Of a stretch of 64,000 nucleotides of DNA, positions 22,266-33,977 are shown piece after piece; within the stretch, counting starts at the first letter, position 1, and each line of letters starts with the position of its first letter. The notes beneath the pieces are model-generated. The model saw only the letters and a list, made by a program, of their open reading frames with translations. It was not told the DNA's origin and made no database searches. The position numbers and the translations under genes are program-made. The stretch is taken from contig ML978128.1 of assembly GCA_010015805.1 (NCBI GenBank), forward strand, positions 868,001 through 932,000, given 5' to 3'. This stretch comes from Rhizodiscina lignyota. Taxonomy: Eukaryota > Ascomycota > Dothideomycetes > Aulographales > Rhizodiscinaceae.

Positions 22266-22676
22266 TCATAGAATGCCATCGGGCTCCCCAGGGAGCCGTT
22301 TTACTCGGCGCTGCTCCCAGTCGTCCAAGTCTTTGGCTGCCAGTTTCTGTTATTCATTAGTGATGCCCTTCAGGAGTCTTGAACATAAGCTCAACGACAG
22401 CCGCCTTACATAGTATTCTTCCCGCATATCCACCTTTCTCCGATCCTTTCCAAGACCCATTGCTTCCTCCTTCGACATTTGCTTGACCTTGCGATCGTAT
22501 TTCTCATATCTCAGAGCTGTTGCTGGAGTCAAAACGAAGCTTCCGGCGACCATAATGGTGATGAATGGCAGTCCAAATAGAAGGAAAGGATGCCGTTGTA
22601 ACGCAACCCGATACCAGCCCTCGACGCCACGGGACGCGGAGGCAGGACGATATTTCTTACTCGTAAAGGTCGGCAT
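22266..22676 (-). CDS. COX16: cytochrome c oxidase assembly protein Cox16
   Basis: Two exons, 22676-22410 and 22346-22266, with a 63-bp intron, encode about 115 aa. A single membrane helix (HPFLLFGLPFITIMVAGSFV) at about residues 29-48 is followed by LTPATALRYEKYDRKVKQMS and RRKVDMREEYY, then after splicing KLAAKDLDDWEQRRVKRLPG and a short tail ending DGIL. These blocks are the hallmark of Cox16. The protein sits in the mitochondrial inner membrane and helps copper delivery to, and assembly of, Cox2. Without the second exon the frame would run into an unrelated 19-residue tail, so the short last exon is well supported. It is divergent from the ATR-kinase gene, with about 230 bp between starts. 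Confidence 0.93.
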
Positions 22677-22904
22677 GCTTCTCTGCTTGATGGTTGGCGT
22701 TCAGAGAGTCTCCAAGTCAGGCAGAGATACGACTAGAATTGGAGGATCGGATGGATCGAAATCTCTTGCCGAAGTCGGCCCGTAATTAATCACGTGATTA
22801 CGCGTCTACCTTACAGTCACGCTTTTCGCGACTTCAAGGAGGAGAGACAGAAACACCAACAACAGTCACAATGCCATGAACCTAGCCGAAGCGAGTCGTG
22901 CAAC

Positions 22905-25900
22905 ATGGCTCGCCGACCTGGAGGAGGAGTGCCAGGAGCTACTCAAGCTGGACCGGGTTATGGGGATGGAGATATTCCTCCTTCAACGATTGCCGCGAAA
23001 ATTGTCGACAACCGCTCTAATGCTCAAGCACGACAACAGCCCGAAAGTAAGGAGCTTTTCAGCAGGCTGCTCCAGGAGTACTTGAAGGACCCTGGTGTCG
23101 AAGAGTCAAACCTTGAAACCAATGCAAAGCTTGTTATGGTCGTAGCAGAAGCCGGACTGGATCCATCTCAAAAGCATGACCCATTCTCCCACGATATCAG
23201 AATCGAACAAGCTTCAGCGAGTCTGGCGGTCATACGCCTGACGATAGAGCGTGTACCGGAAGTCTTGTTATTTTGCAACGAAGCTGCTGGAGCTCCGCTG
23301 AGACTACCTCTTTTCCTTTCCTTACTCTCTAAGATTTTTACTCTTCTGGGACAAGAGCACTTAGACGCCATTCAAGATGGCCTTATTGAGCTTCTTGAAA
23401 CGTGCCTTATGGCACCACGAAAGCGCACTGTCTCCTGCCAGACGGTTGAAAGTTTCCTTCGGGTTATTGACATTTGCATCGACGGTAAATGTTCACGAGA
23501 ACTCAATGATAGTGTTGAGCTAATGAATGCTAGACATCGTCTTTGAGCTGAGCCGACTCGCCGAAGCTCCTACTACACCTCTGCCTCGATTAGACGTCTA
23601 CCTGCCGTCAGTACAAGCAATTTCTTGTGTTGTACCTTCGCTGCAACAGACGATCGTTATCCCTCGGACTGCACAAGTTCACTTTGGAAGCATCTGGCAT
23701 GCTTCAGCGGCAGCAGTGGCCCTTGCAAAAGTCAGTTACTATGCGCGTGCAAAACTCTCGGCACCTTTAGGGGCGGCAAATGCGTTGACGAAGAGCCTTG
23801 GTCATTGTAACCAACTTTGTTCTAATTTGGCGATGCTGTTGGGACAGAGGCCAGATGTGCAGCTCGAGAGAGCTGTATCCCTAAGCTGCCACGCTATAAA
23901 GCAAATCATAATGGTTCGACAACCTTTATGTTTGATGCAGTCTGATATTTTAATGATTCTTCAATCGATCGACACGATTCTGGCCCTGCATTATCTTCCT
24001 AAGAGCAGCATACTACAGGATCGCGTCGCCGTGTTACTGGCAACCATCTCTGAGGAAGGTAGACGATGTACCAAATTACGCCGGTCGATCGTCGAAATTC
24101 TACTACCTAGGATCTCTGAGCTCGCCGAGAAAGACGAGTCATTTAGCAGACTGCACCAAGATTTGCAGGTATGCCTAGAATCTCTATGTTTTTTCTTCTC
24201 TCTCTTGACAGAATGCTAACTGGCCCAGCTGACTCTGTGCTTTGTCCATCGTGAAGCGCTCTCCACGACGGAATCGGCCCCTCTTGCTAAGCAACTTTTA
24301 CCGGACACAGAGTTGAAACAAGTGTCATTTGCAAGCGAAGAGTTGCAACAGATGTTCAAGCTGATGAATGTTAGCCACTTTGCGGATGAAGGAGTTGAGG
24401 ATTCGCGGCCTTTCAAGCGGCGTCGCACCGGAGACACAACGTCCCAATCACATGCTCCTTCACAATTCGAGCAAGCGAAGTCTTACATCTGCGCGAAACT
24501 CGGACAAGCAGGTAGAACGGATCTCTCGGGGATCCACGAGCACGCGTTGTCCCGGTTGCAGGAGCTGAGTGCTACCGATCAAGAGTCAATCTTTGCACTG
24601 CTGGTCGAGCTGCCATGTGTAGCAGATAACGCGCACCTTGACCAGGAGTCCTACCACTCGAAGCCTTGCAGGACTTGTTCCTCCTCGAGCTTAGATGATC
24701 GAATTATGACTCCAAGTAAAAATGGCCAAGCGATAGCCCCCATCCTAGCCAAACTCATCGAGTGGCCTGGTCTCCATCGTGCAAAGAGACTGCGTGTGCT
24801 TGCTATGTTAGCTGCTCAAAGGGTGATCAATCATCTTGACGATCATGCATTCTTGGATCTGGCCATGTCTCCGCTTGGCCAATGGTGTCTTAAATCAGTC
24901 CATAGTTCATTGAGGGAACTTCGCATTGCGGCTGGCCATACCTTAACGGCGTTCCTACAACCTGGCATCCCACCCAACATTCGACGAAGCAACACGGTCT
25001 ATGCTGTCAACTTTCTCAAAGCGCTTTCAGAGAGGGGAGTGCTGAAGGAGCAAGAGACCCTTGTAATAGCGTGGGCCCAGGTTGGGCGCGTCTGCGGAGA
25101 AGAGGAACTGAATATCGTCCTTGTCCAACTTGTGGAGTACCTGGGGGATAGTCATCCTATGATCTGCGCTGTGGCTTATGATGAAATTGCCGGTCTTGCG
25201 GAGCACAAGAAATGTTCCATCGAGGATCTATTTCGACCATTTTGGCACACTATCGCAGTCAGTGTCGTGAAAGACTTGCATTCAAGACCGCAGAAGGCGC
25301 AACAGTTGTGCGAGCTGCTTGGTATCAGTGTGGGAAGATTTCTCCTTCAAACACAAGCCGAGACCATACCGTTCCTAGTCCTGACGCGGAGCATAGAGAT
25401 TCTTCAACGAGTGGCCACCGCACGTAATATGGATGTCCGGGACATCTGTTTGCAACCACCTAGACACCTCGCGTTGATTCTAGCCGGTCTATTACTGCAA
25501 AATTTTCCAGATCCGGAGAGGTCGATCATGGACATACTTTGCGCAGCTGCTCCAGAGTTTCAAGAGGCAGATCTTCCAAGTTTAGTTCAGCTGGAACCTA
25601 TTCCTATCGCTTGCGAAATGCTCAAAGTTGCCGGAGCGCAAAATCTATCGAAGAAGGCACCGACTCATCAAGCAATCAAGACTTTTATTATGATCGCAGA
25701 GCGACGGCCTGGACAAGGCAAGCAATCGTCAAAGACAGGAAAGCTTCTTGCACAGTTTCTGGACTCTCACATTCTTGGGATTATGACACATTTCTCTGAG
25801 ATAATCGACGCCCCGAGAGACGTTCATCCCCTTTCGGAAAAGGTGCGAAGCATTCGGGCGATTACGGAGATGCTATTACTCTCTGCAGCGGACTTTCAGT

Positions 25901-28900
25901 TCACCATTGCCATTCCCCAAATGCGTGCCTGCCTTCAATCTGCACTGAACGAACCCGACTTGTGTGATGACGCTTTTGTAGCTTGGACAAGGCTTGTCAT
26001 GTCCGTCGACAAAGAAGATACCGAAAATCTTATTGAGTACACATTCACTCTCATCGTACGATACTGGAACACATTCTCGCCGGCCTCGCAGCAAAGAGCG
26101 CATGATCTGATCTCTCAAATCATCAAAGACCACAATGCGGAAATCAAGGACAAGGTTTTGAGCCTTCCATCATTGAGCTCGATACCATTGATGTCGAAAT
26201 ATGACACGGAATTTGCCAAATTCAAAAATGCAGAGCTACCTTTGAGACATTTTGAAGCGTTTGCTCGACGATGCAACGACGAGAATGCGCTTATCGTTCG
26301 ACAAGCCCTCCTCGAGCTGTCACCCTACCTGGAAGATAATCAAAAGTTTATTCACGATTCAGTCATGGCAGCACAGCCAAATGCTGTCATTGACACACTA
26401 GTACGTGCCATCCTGGATGCATCGATCCGGTTTTTGGAAGGCCATATCGAAATCAGCATGCTATGTGCGCAGTGTCTGGGCCTGATCGGTTCACTGGATC
26501 CCAACACAGTCGAAGCTACAAGGACGAAGAAAGAGGTCATGGCATTGTCCAATTTCGACCGAGTCGCTGAGGCTGTGGATTTCGTTGCGTTTTTTCTAGA
26601 GAATGTGCTTGTCAAAGCTTTTCATTCTGCGACAAATGGCAGAGTTCAGAACTACCTTGCCTACGCAATGCAGGAACTCTTGAAACATTGCGAATTCAAA
26701 ACTGCACTGCAACGGCCAAGATCATCTCCACCCAGTCCGCAATATCAACGATGGCTAGCGATGTCGGAATCGGCACGTAGCACGCTCGTTCCGTACTTTC
26801 ATACAAAGTACCTCATAGCTCGTCCTGCAGATCCCCCAGGATTAAGAGAATATCCAATTTTTTCCCCGAAGATAACACATGCTACTTGGGTTCGAGATCT
26901 CGTATCGGACCTTCTTCAAAGGGGCAAGGGAGAAAACGCCAAACTCTTCTTCCCTGTACTCTCACGGATCATTAAAGGTCATGATCTGTCTATCCCGAAC
27001 TTCCTCCTGCCATTCACTGTCCTCAATGTCATTCTCGGTGGCACGGAGACGGAAGTAGCTAATATTCAAAAAGAAATGCTCAGCATTCTCGATTACGATC
27101 TTTCAGCACTTGAGATCCAAGAACAGGAAAATGTTAGGCACTGCAGCGAAGTGAGTTACGGAAGTTTTGTGCCCCCTCATTACAAATTCAGCTAATCTCG
27201 ACCAGAACGTATTCCAAGTCCTCGATTATCTCTCCCGGTGGCTACAGCAAAAGAGAAAATATATCAATGAGTTGCGAGCAGCTGGTTCGCGTGGAACTGT
27301 CAATTCCGTGGATTTCGACGAGGTCCATGAGATTGCCCATATCTCCAGCGTGGAGCGAATATTATCGACCATTCCGCCTGGGATTCTTGCGAGGCGAGCG
27401 ATGGAATGCCATTCGTTTGATAGAGCTCTTTTCCACTGGGAGCAGTACCTTCGGGCGGAGAGAGAAAAGGGCCGTATCGAGGAAAATTCACCCGATCATG
27501 AAGACATTCTTCTTCGCCTTCAGGATACCTACGTTCAGATTGATGAACCGGATGGAATACAGGGAATCTCTGCTCACTTGCACATCCTCGACCCTGAACA
27601 GCAGATCCTGGATCACAGGATAAATGGTAGATGGGCTGCTGCGCAGAGTTGGTACGAGCTTGAACTGGAAGATAATCCACATGATGAAAAACTCCAAATG
27701 GATCTCTTAACCTGCTTGAGCGATTCATGGCAACAAGGTGAGATCTACACGTTCTTCTCGCGTTAATAGCTAACCCTTGCACAGATATACTGTTAAAATA
27801 TGTTCAAAACCTACGTCATACCGGAAGACCGCTAATACCCCAAGCATGGGGTCTTGCCGCCGAAGCAGCTTGGACGATGGGTCAGTGGGATACACTGCAA
27901 GACCTCATGTCCAGCAAACCAGACTCGGTTCCGAAAGGCTTCAGCATTGGAGTGGCTTCGTGGTTACTTGCCCTGCGGCAAAGGAAAGATGAAAAGGAGC
28001 TCACGCGCATCCTATCCGGCTTAAGAGAAGACGTCGTTTGCTCATTCTCTTCAACCAATACCGCGTCTTTAAAGGTCTGTAGTGGGCGCTTATTCGAGTT
28101 GCATGTGCTATACGAGCTCGAGAAGATTGCTGGCCCCATCGGATCCGACGCAAAACCAAACGACAAAATCGTGGACATCCTTGATACGCGCCTTGGTATG
28201 CTTGGACCGTTCACAGCGAACAAACAATATCTTCTAGCAGTTCATCGCGCTGCTATGGAATTATCAAGGCACGTTTCCTCGATCGCTCGAGACTTCTGAT
28301 ATTAACTTTTAGTAGCGTTGCATTCACGGATAAGCAACTCGCGGCTGCGTGGCTGAAAAGTGCTAGACTTGCTAGGAAGGAGAACCTAATCAATGTTGCT
28401 TACGATGCAATACACCATGCTAGCAAGCTTGACGCAGACTCGGCTATGGTTGAGCAATGCCGACTGCTTTGGAAGGACGGAAATCACAAGAAAGCCATTC
28501 AGAGTCTTCAGGGAGCGATTGCAGACAACGCTTTCCATTCATTCGATACTGTCAGCACGACAGAACTCAGCATGTTCTCAGAAGATCAGCAACAAAAGTA
28601 TGAGAATGCCTTGCTTGCAAAGGCACAATTGCTACTGGCAAAATGGAACGATCAGGCAGGTCAAATGGGTTCCAAAGATCTCATCCCCAAATATCAAGCT
28701 GCAGTCCGAAACAATCCGCACTGGGACAAGGGCCATTATTACCTGGGCAGGTATTACAACAAGATGCTCGAGTCTGAAAAGACCTTACCGTTGGCGAAGC
28801 AAAGCAACAGCTTCAAGACGGGCGAAACTGCAAAGCTCGTCATCGACAACTTCACACGCTCCCTAGGATTTGGCGCAAAGTACTATTACCAGACAGTACC

Positions 28901-30572
28901 AAAAATTCTCACGCTCTGGCTTGACTTTGGCCAAGAAGTCTATCACGAGCAAATGACAGGGCGGTGCGCGTACGGGCAACAGATTGCTAGCCACAGGGCT
29001 GATCATCTCGATCTTATGCATCGGCAACTGCGGAAATACCTGGAGCGATTATCGCCATACATCTTTTACACAGCATTTCCACAAATCATCAGTCGCATCG
29101 GCCATTCACACGAGGATGTTTGGGACTTGCTCGGCCACCTTATCACAAAGATTGCAAGTACATACCCACAACAAGCCCTCTGGAGCCTCTTAGCCGTCGC
29201 AAAGTCCACATCAAAGGACAAAGCAAGCCGCGGCCAAAACTTGTTGAGTAGACTGAGACACGATTCCGGAAAGAAGGCAAAGCACGAAGTTCCCGCTGCC
29301 CAGCTCAGAACCCTCATTTCACAGGGCCTGAAACTTACGGAAGCTCTGTTACATGCATGTGAAGCTAGTGTTGACTCCCGTGCTGTCCATGTCAGCCTTG
29401 CAAGAGATCTTCATTTCAATCACAAGCTTGCTCCGTGCGGATTGGTGGTGCCGATCGAAAAGACGATGACTGCTGTCTTGCCGACATTGGTAGGAGCTCC
29501 AAACATCCGAAACCACAAACCTTTTCCGAATGGGCACATCACGATCGAGGCATTCACAGATGATGTACTTGTTCTGAGCTCACTTCAGAGGCCCCGGAAG
29601 CTAACCGTACGGGGTACTGACGGGCAGCTGTACGGCCTGCTATGCAAGCCGAAGGATGACCTCAGGAAGGACCAGCGACTAATGGAATTCAATGCAATGA
29701 TTGATCGGTCGCTGAAGCGAGACGTCGAAGCTAGCAGACGACAACTTTACATCAAGACTTACGGTGTCATCCCACTCAATGAGGAATGTGGAACCATTGA
29801 ATGGGTTGATGGTCTGAAGCCAATGCGAGACATAATCATCAACAGCTACAAGCAAAAGGGTGTTCGCATCGATTACAACGAAATCCGCAGTCTCTTGCAA
29901 GAGGCATGCTCAAACCTTCCAGCGAGTGTAGCTGTTTTCAACGACAAGATACTTCCAAAGTTCCCGGCCGTCTTACACGAATGGTTCATTGAAATGTTTC
30001 CCGAGCCAGAAACCTGGCATGCTGCGCGCCTGCGTTACGCAAGGTCTTGTGCTGTCATGTCCATTGTCGGCCACATGTTAGGTCTGGGCGATAGGCACGG
30101 CGAAAACGTATTGCTTGAGTCGGGTTCTGGAGGTGTATTCCACGTGGACTTCAATTGCTTGTTCGACAAGGGCCTCACCTTTGAAAAGCCTGAAATGGTC
30201 CCCTTCCGCTTGACACACAACATGGTCGATGCATTTGGTCCCTGTGGTGTCGAAGGACCGTTCCGGAAGTCAGCAGAGGTTACGCTCAAGGTACTTCGTC
30301 AGCATGAAGACACGCTCATGACGATTCTTGAGACGTTCTTGTACGACCCGACGGCTGATTTCCTCGGAAACGGAAAGAAGAAGCGAAGCGTTCCTGGCGT
30401 ACCGGAGACGCCGCAGGAGGTCCTGGACAGCGTTAGGGGCAAGCTGAAGGGCTTCATGCGTGATGAAAAGGTGCCATTGAGCGTGGAGGGCTACGTGGAT
30501 ACACTGATTCAAATGGCGAGGAGTCCGCGAAACTTGACGGAAATGTACATCGGATGGTGTGCCTTCTTCTAA
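22905..30572 (+). CDS. MEC1: ATR-family checkpoint kinase (UvsB/Mec1/Rad3)
   Basis: Six exons, 22905-23484, 23534-24168, 24229-27150, 27206-27737, 27785-28268 and 28316-30572, give about 2469 aa, normal for ATR. Introns are 49, 60, 55, 47 and 47 bp. Most of the protein is helical HEAT/FAT repeat. The C-terminal PI3K-like kinase has RKLTVRGTDGQLYGLLCKPK near residue 2145, the catalytic GDRHGEN near 2308 and the metal-binding HVDF near 2326; the chain ends in a FATC motif (YIGWCAFF). The kinase senses RPA-coated single-stranded DNA, with an Ddc2/ATRIP partner, and drives the DNA-damage and replication checkpoint. The fifth intron must use a GC donor at 28269; its acceptor is TAG or the next TAG three bases on (28312 or 28315), adding or omitting one serine. 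An in-frame ATG at 22794 is an alternative start. Confidence 0.93.
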
Positions 30573-30646
30573 GGATCCGAATGAGAGACAATTGCAAATT
30601 CGAACGAATGTTGAAAGCTTTTTCAAAATGACTTATTTCAATTACA

Positions 30647-33631
30647 TTATTGGCTGAGTTTGAGTGGAGCCATCTCACTGATTACATCTTCGTCTCGCAG
30701 TCCCATGGACTTGAGAACGGCTATTGCCCATTGTGCCAACTCTTGGTACTGATCTCGCATAGCGTCCAAGTCTTCCCAGCTCATGCGCTCAATCTCGGTT
30801 GCAGCCCCCCTTATGATGATTTGAATGCTGGTGAGGTTTGGCATTATCCGCCCATAGATGACGTAAGGTTCAGTCTCAGGAGTCCAATTTGGTACAATGA
30901 TCAGGTTATCGTGAGCATCGTAACCCCGGCCGCGACTCGGCACAAGTCGATCCATCCGCTCCATGCCAAAGTCATGTTCCCGCTGGTGCGAGGTAGACAA
31001 GCCATCCGCACCGTCTAGCGGCGTGCACCATTTCTTCCATATCTCGTGGGCCCTGAAGCAGCCGAAGCGATCTGCGACGCCCTGGAGGAGGTTATTAAAC
31101 GAGTGTATATTCATATGATGTGGATGTGGGGCCGATCGACGTCGACCCATTTTGCATAGCCTCGCCCACTCGGGGCTCAATGAGGATAAGAATGCAAGAA
31201 TAGAGTCCATGGCAAAGACTTTCTTAGCCCAGCCATTTTCCTCTTCGCGACGGCGAATGGGGGTATAGAAGCCTTGGCACAGACGCAAAAAGATTTTCGC
31301 CGGAGGAGACTCAGACTCAGGTACAGCATCCATTCGGAGCATCTCCCGTGCTAGAACTGCGAGAGTGTTGACATTCCACGTAGCATCTGGTCGTGATCTT
31401 AGCTGGTCAAGTGTGTTTTCGACGCTCTCCCATCGCCTAAACTCGATTTGGCTTAAAAGAAAAGCTCTCATCACTCGTCCATTAAGTTGAGCGTGGCCGT
31501 GTCGCAGAGTGCTGGCGCGACTTTGAGATTCAATAACGCGTGATAACAGCTCCTTGTCCCTAGTGGCAGTCCCGAATCTTACCAACGCTGCCGCAAAAAC
31601 GTCGTCAGCATACGATGAATTGGTAATCAGCGGGCCATCCACATCGTCTGAGTATAATAGCCATCGGCCAAAGTCGTAGGCCTTGGATGTCGTAGTGAGG
31701 TTGAGAAGGTCGGCAAGTACTCGCGGCGGAAGTTGAGGGTGGAAGCTTGGATAGGTCTTAGCCAGTTCGGCGACGTTGCTGGTGAAGTCATCAACAGGCA
31801 TCGAGAAGAAGTCTGCATGTATTGAGCTTTGCGACGCATTCAGTCTTGTTGGCTCTTCGTGATCCTTCAACTGCTCAAAGAAATTGCGAATAGCTGCAGT
31901 CTTGTTTCGATCTGTGAAATTTTGCAGCTGCTCAAACGTCTTCAGTGCACCAGACGCGTCTCCCCGCGTGACAAAGCCCCGAATAGAACGATGAAACAGG
32001 CCAAGAGCAGATGCGGAAGGATCGAACATGTATGGAACACGTTTGTGGGAAACATCAATCGCTGTTGGAGTGTTCTGGAGTTTGACTTCGCGGGTAAACG
32101 GTTGCGCAAGCTGGAGAATCCCTCGCAAGAGCCCAGGGTTCAACTCAGCGTTGACACCCTCTGATTCAAGGAATCGAACGATAACAGCATCCCAAGACAT
32201 GACTCCTAGGCCCATGTCATGAGCATCGAGCATGCGCTTGAAGTCCTGTATGTAATGCAAGGCCACACTCGCTTGCACGCCGCGGTTCCCAACACCTACT
32301 CGTATGTGATTCAACATTCCGTCCACAAAGGCGGTCACAACTTCGGTGCTGATGGTCTTCTCAACCCTGTCCGAACCAAAGTCATCCTTATCCTCTCCAC
32401 TCATACCGAGCAACCGGGCCAGAGGACTAGCTTTTTGAGCGGTCAGCGTCTCTTCACTCTCGACGACTTTTTGCGTCTGACAGATCAGGGACCAAGGGCT
32501 CTCCTCAGATTGAGCCTCAGTATCGCGCAAGATAGATGCACCTTCTTCGATCCAGCGACCGTGAAGACAGGACCAAAGAATCAATTCCAGCCAAACTTCG
32601 TGCCGAAGGGTAGGGAGTTGCCCTCTAAATGCGAGACCAGGCATTCCGCGCCCTAGGAAGCGGTATTGCGCTCCAGTTTCTTTTGATCTGGCAGCATTGG
32701 TACTCTCTTGGGCTTTCCACGCCGCGTCTGAAAGGGAGGTAAGGATAAGTGATGACAACATGTGCAAGAGGGGTGGCTGATGCACCGAAAATTGATCCCC
32801 CGGAGGCGCAGATCTGTATATGGAGGCCGGAATAATGTCGTTGTGATGCAGGATGGCCAAAATTTGCATCACATAGGGCATGATCCTTTCCGACTCTGCT
32901 TCGTCGGCACGGGCAGCCCTTAGAATCATCGTCCCTAAAGCTCGCCAGACTTTCCCGAGCGCTCCTTTGTGAGAAGTCCATCCTTGATTCGCGATACGTG
33001 GGTTGTATTGCAGTATCTCGCGCAATCTCCGTCCGTTGGACTGCAAGGAAAGATCGTTAATGGATATCGACGCCTTTGTCAGTTTATCCAGAGAGTCTGC
33101 GGCATGCCATGAGAAGCTAGTAGAAGATGTGGGAGAATCAGTTGCAATCTCTGCCGGGTCACCTTGCTCGGCAAGCTGATTGACAATCCAGACCACAGCA
33201 TCCCAGCGCTCTTGCTCGACTCCAAGATGAGTCAACAGATCATGCCCATCTTCATAGGCCAGAGAAATGTGGCGAGCTATGCTCGAGCTTATATATTCTG
33301 TCTCGTCTGTGGTATCTTCTGGCTGCGTGGTACGGAGATGAGGTGGAAGGGCTAGCTCAAGGGAGTCGATCCATGCTTCAGTGTCGAATCGCGCGCTTGG
33401 GACGGGTATTGGCTTCCCCTGGGCTTTAATGATCCGGCTATCCGTTTCTCTTGGGGTTTCTGGGCCGGTATTCGGAGACGAGCGCAAGAAGCTTCTATTC
33501 GACGCGAAGGGGCTGCCATTGTTCGGGCCTTGGACGGGAGTTGCGAAAGTTCTAGCTGCTACTGTTTGTCTGCGGAGACGAGCAGCTTGCTGGAAGGCGC
33601 GTGCAAAGGGAGAACGCCAGCACGTATGCAT
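30647..33631 (-). CDS. large mitochondrial protein of unknown function, possibly helical-repeat/PPR-like
   Basis: A single uninterrupted frame of 994 aa. The N-terminus (MHTCWRSPFARAFQQAARLR, then RQTVAARTFATPVQ) is rich in Arg, Ala and Ser, without acidic residues, and looks like a mitochondrial targeting sequence. The rest is mostly predicted helical with no membrane segment. Stretches such as GLFHRSIRGFVTRGDASGAL and HSFNNLLQGVADRFG resemble pentatricopeptide-type helices that bind organellar RNA, but I cannot name a family with confidence. A role in mitochondrial gene expression is an inference from targeting plus helical repeats. It converges on the ATR gene with only 74 bp between stops and shares a 346-bp divergent promoter with the PARP-finger gene. 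Confidence 0.8.
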   Translation of the reverse strand: MHTCWRSPFARAFQQAARLRRQTVAARTFATPVQGPNNGSPFASNRSFLRSSPNTGPETPRETDSRIIKAQGKPIPVPSARFDTEAWIDSLELALPPHLRTTQPEDTTDETEYISSSIARHISLAYEDGHDLLTHLGVEQERWDAVVWIVNQLAEQGDPAEIATDSPTSSTSFSWHAADSLDKLTKASISINDLSLQSNGRRLREILQYNPRIANQGWTSHKGALGKVWRALGTMILRAARADEAESERIMPYVMQILAILHHNDIIPASIYRSAPPGDQFSVHQPPLLHMLSSLILTSLSDAAWKAQESTNAARSKETGAQYRFLGRGMPGLAFRGQLPTLRHEVWLELILWSCLHGRWIEEGASILRDTEAQSEESPWSLICQTQKVVESEETLTAQKASPLARLLGMSGEDKDDFGSDRVEKTISTEVVTAFVDGMLNHIRVGVGNRGVQASVALHYIQDFKRMLDAHDMGLGVMSWDAVIVRFLESEGVNAELNPGLLRGILQLAQPFTREVKLQNTPTAIDVSHKRVPYMFDPSASALGLFHRSIRGFVTRGDASGALKTFEQLQNFTDRNKTAAIRNFFEQLKDHEEPTRLNASQSSIHADFFSMPVDDFTSNVAELAKTYPSFHPQLPPRVLADLLNLTTTSKAYDFGRWLLYSDDVDGPLITNSSYADDVFAAALVRFGTATRDKELLSRVIESQSRASTLRHGHAQLNGRVMRAFLLSQIEFRRWESVENTLDQLRSRPDATWNVNTLAVLAREMLRMDAVPESESPPAKIFLRLCQGFYTPIRRREEENGWAKKVFAMDSILAFLSSLSPEWARLCKMGRRRSAPHPHHMNIHSFNNLLQGVADRFGCFRAHEIWKKWCTPLDGADGLSTSHQREHDFGMERMDRLVPSRGRGYDAHDNLIIVPNWTPETEPYVIYGRIMPNLTSIQIIIRGAATEIERMSWEDLDAMRDQYQELAQWAIAVLKSMGLRDEDVISEMAPLKLSQ

Positions 33632-33977
33632 GAAGACATTGTCTCAAGAGCAATGGTGGTGAGAGAATTTCGAATTGCGAGTGAAAAAAAAGTAGCGTGA
33701 ATGACGTCTCGAAGTCAAGGCTTGGCGCGTCGCGCGCCTGCCTTCGTTCTTACCAACCGACCAACACACGACACACGACTTCCAGGCAGACATAAATCCT
33801 CCACGCCTTGATTTTCTTCCGCTTTCTTTCAATTTCCATTCTGCGACAATCAACACTGTGTTTCTGTTTTGCTATTAACAGGAAACTCCTCTCAAACCTG
33901 TCACAACCTTTTTTCAATCTAATTCCCCATTCCACAAAAACACCCCCACCTTCTCACCGAACCAAAGTTCGATCAAA
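33632..33977. promoter_or_regulatory. shared divergent promoter region
   Basis: Divergent starts of the mitochondrial-protein and PARP-finger genes are 346 bp apart. The plus-strand side (33780-33970) is strongly C/T- and A-rich, as in many fungal core promoters. No specific binding site was identified. Confidence 0.5.
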
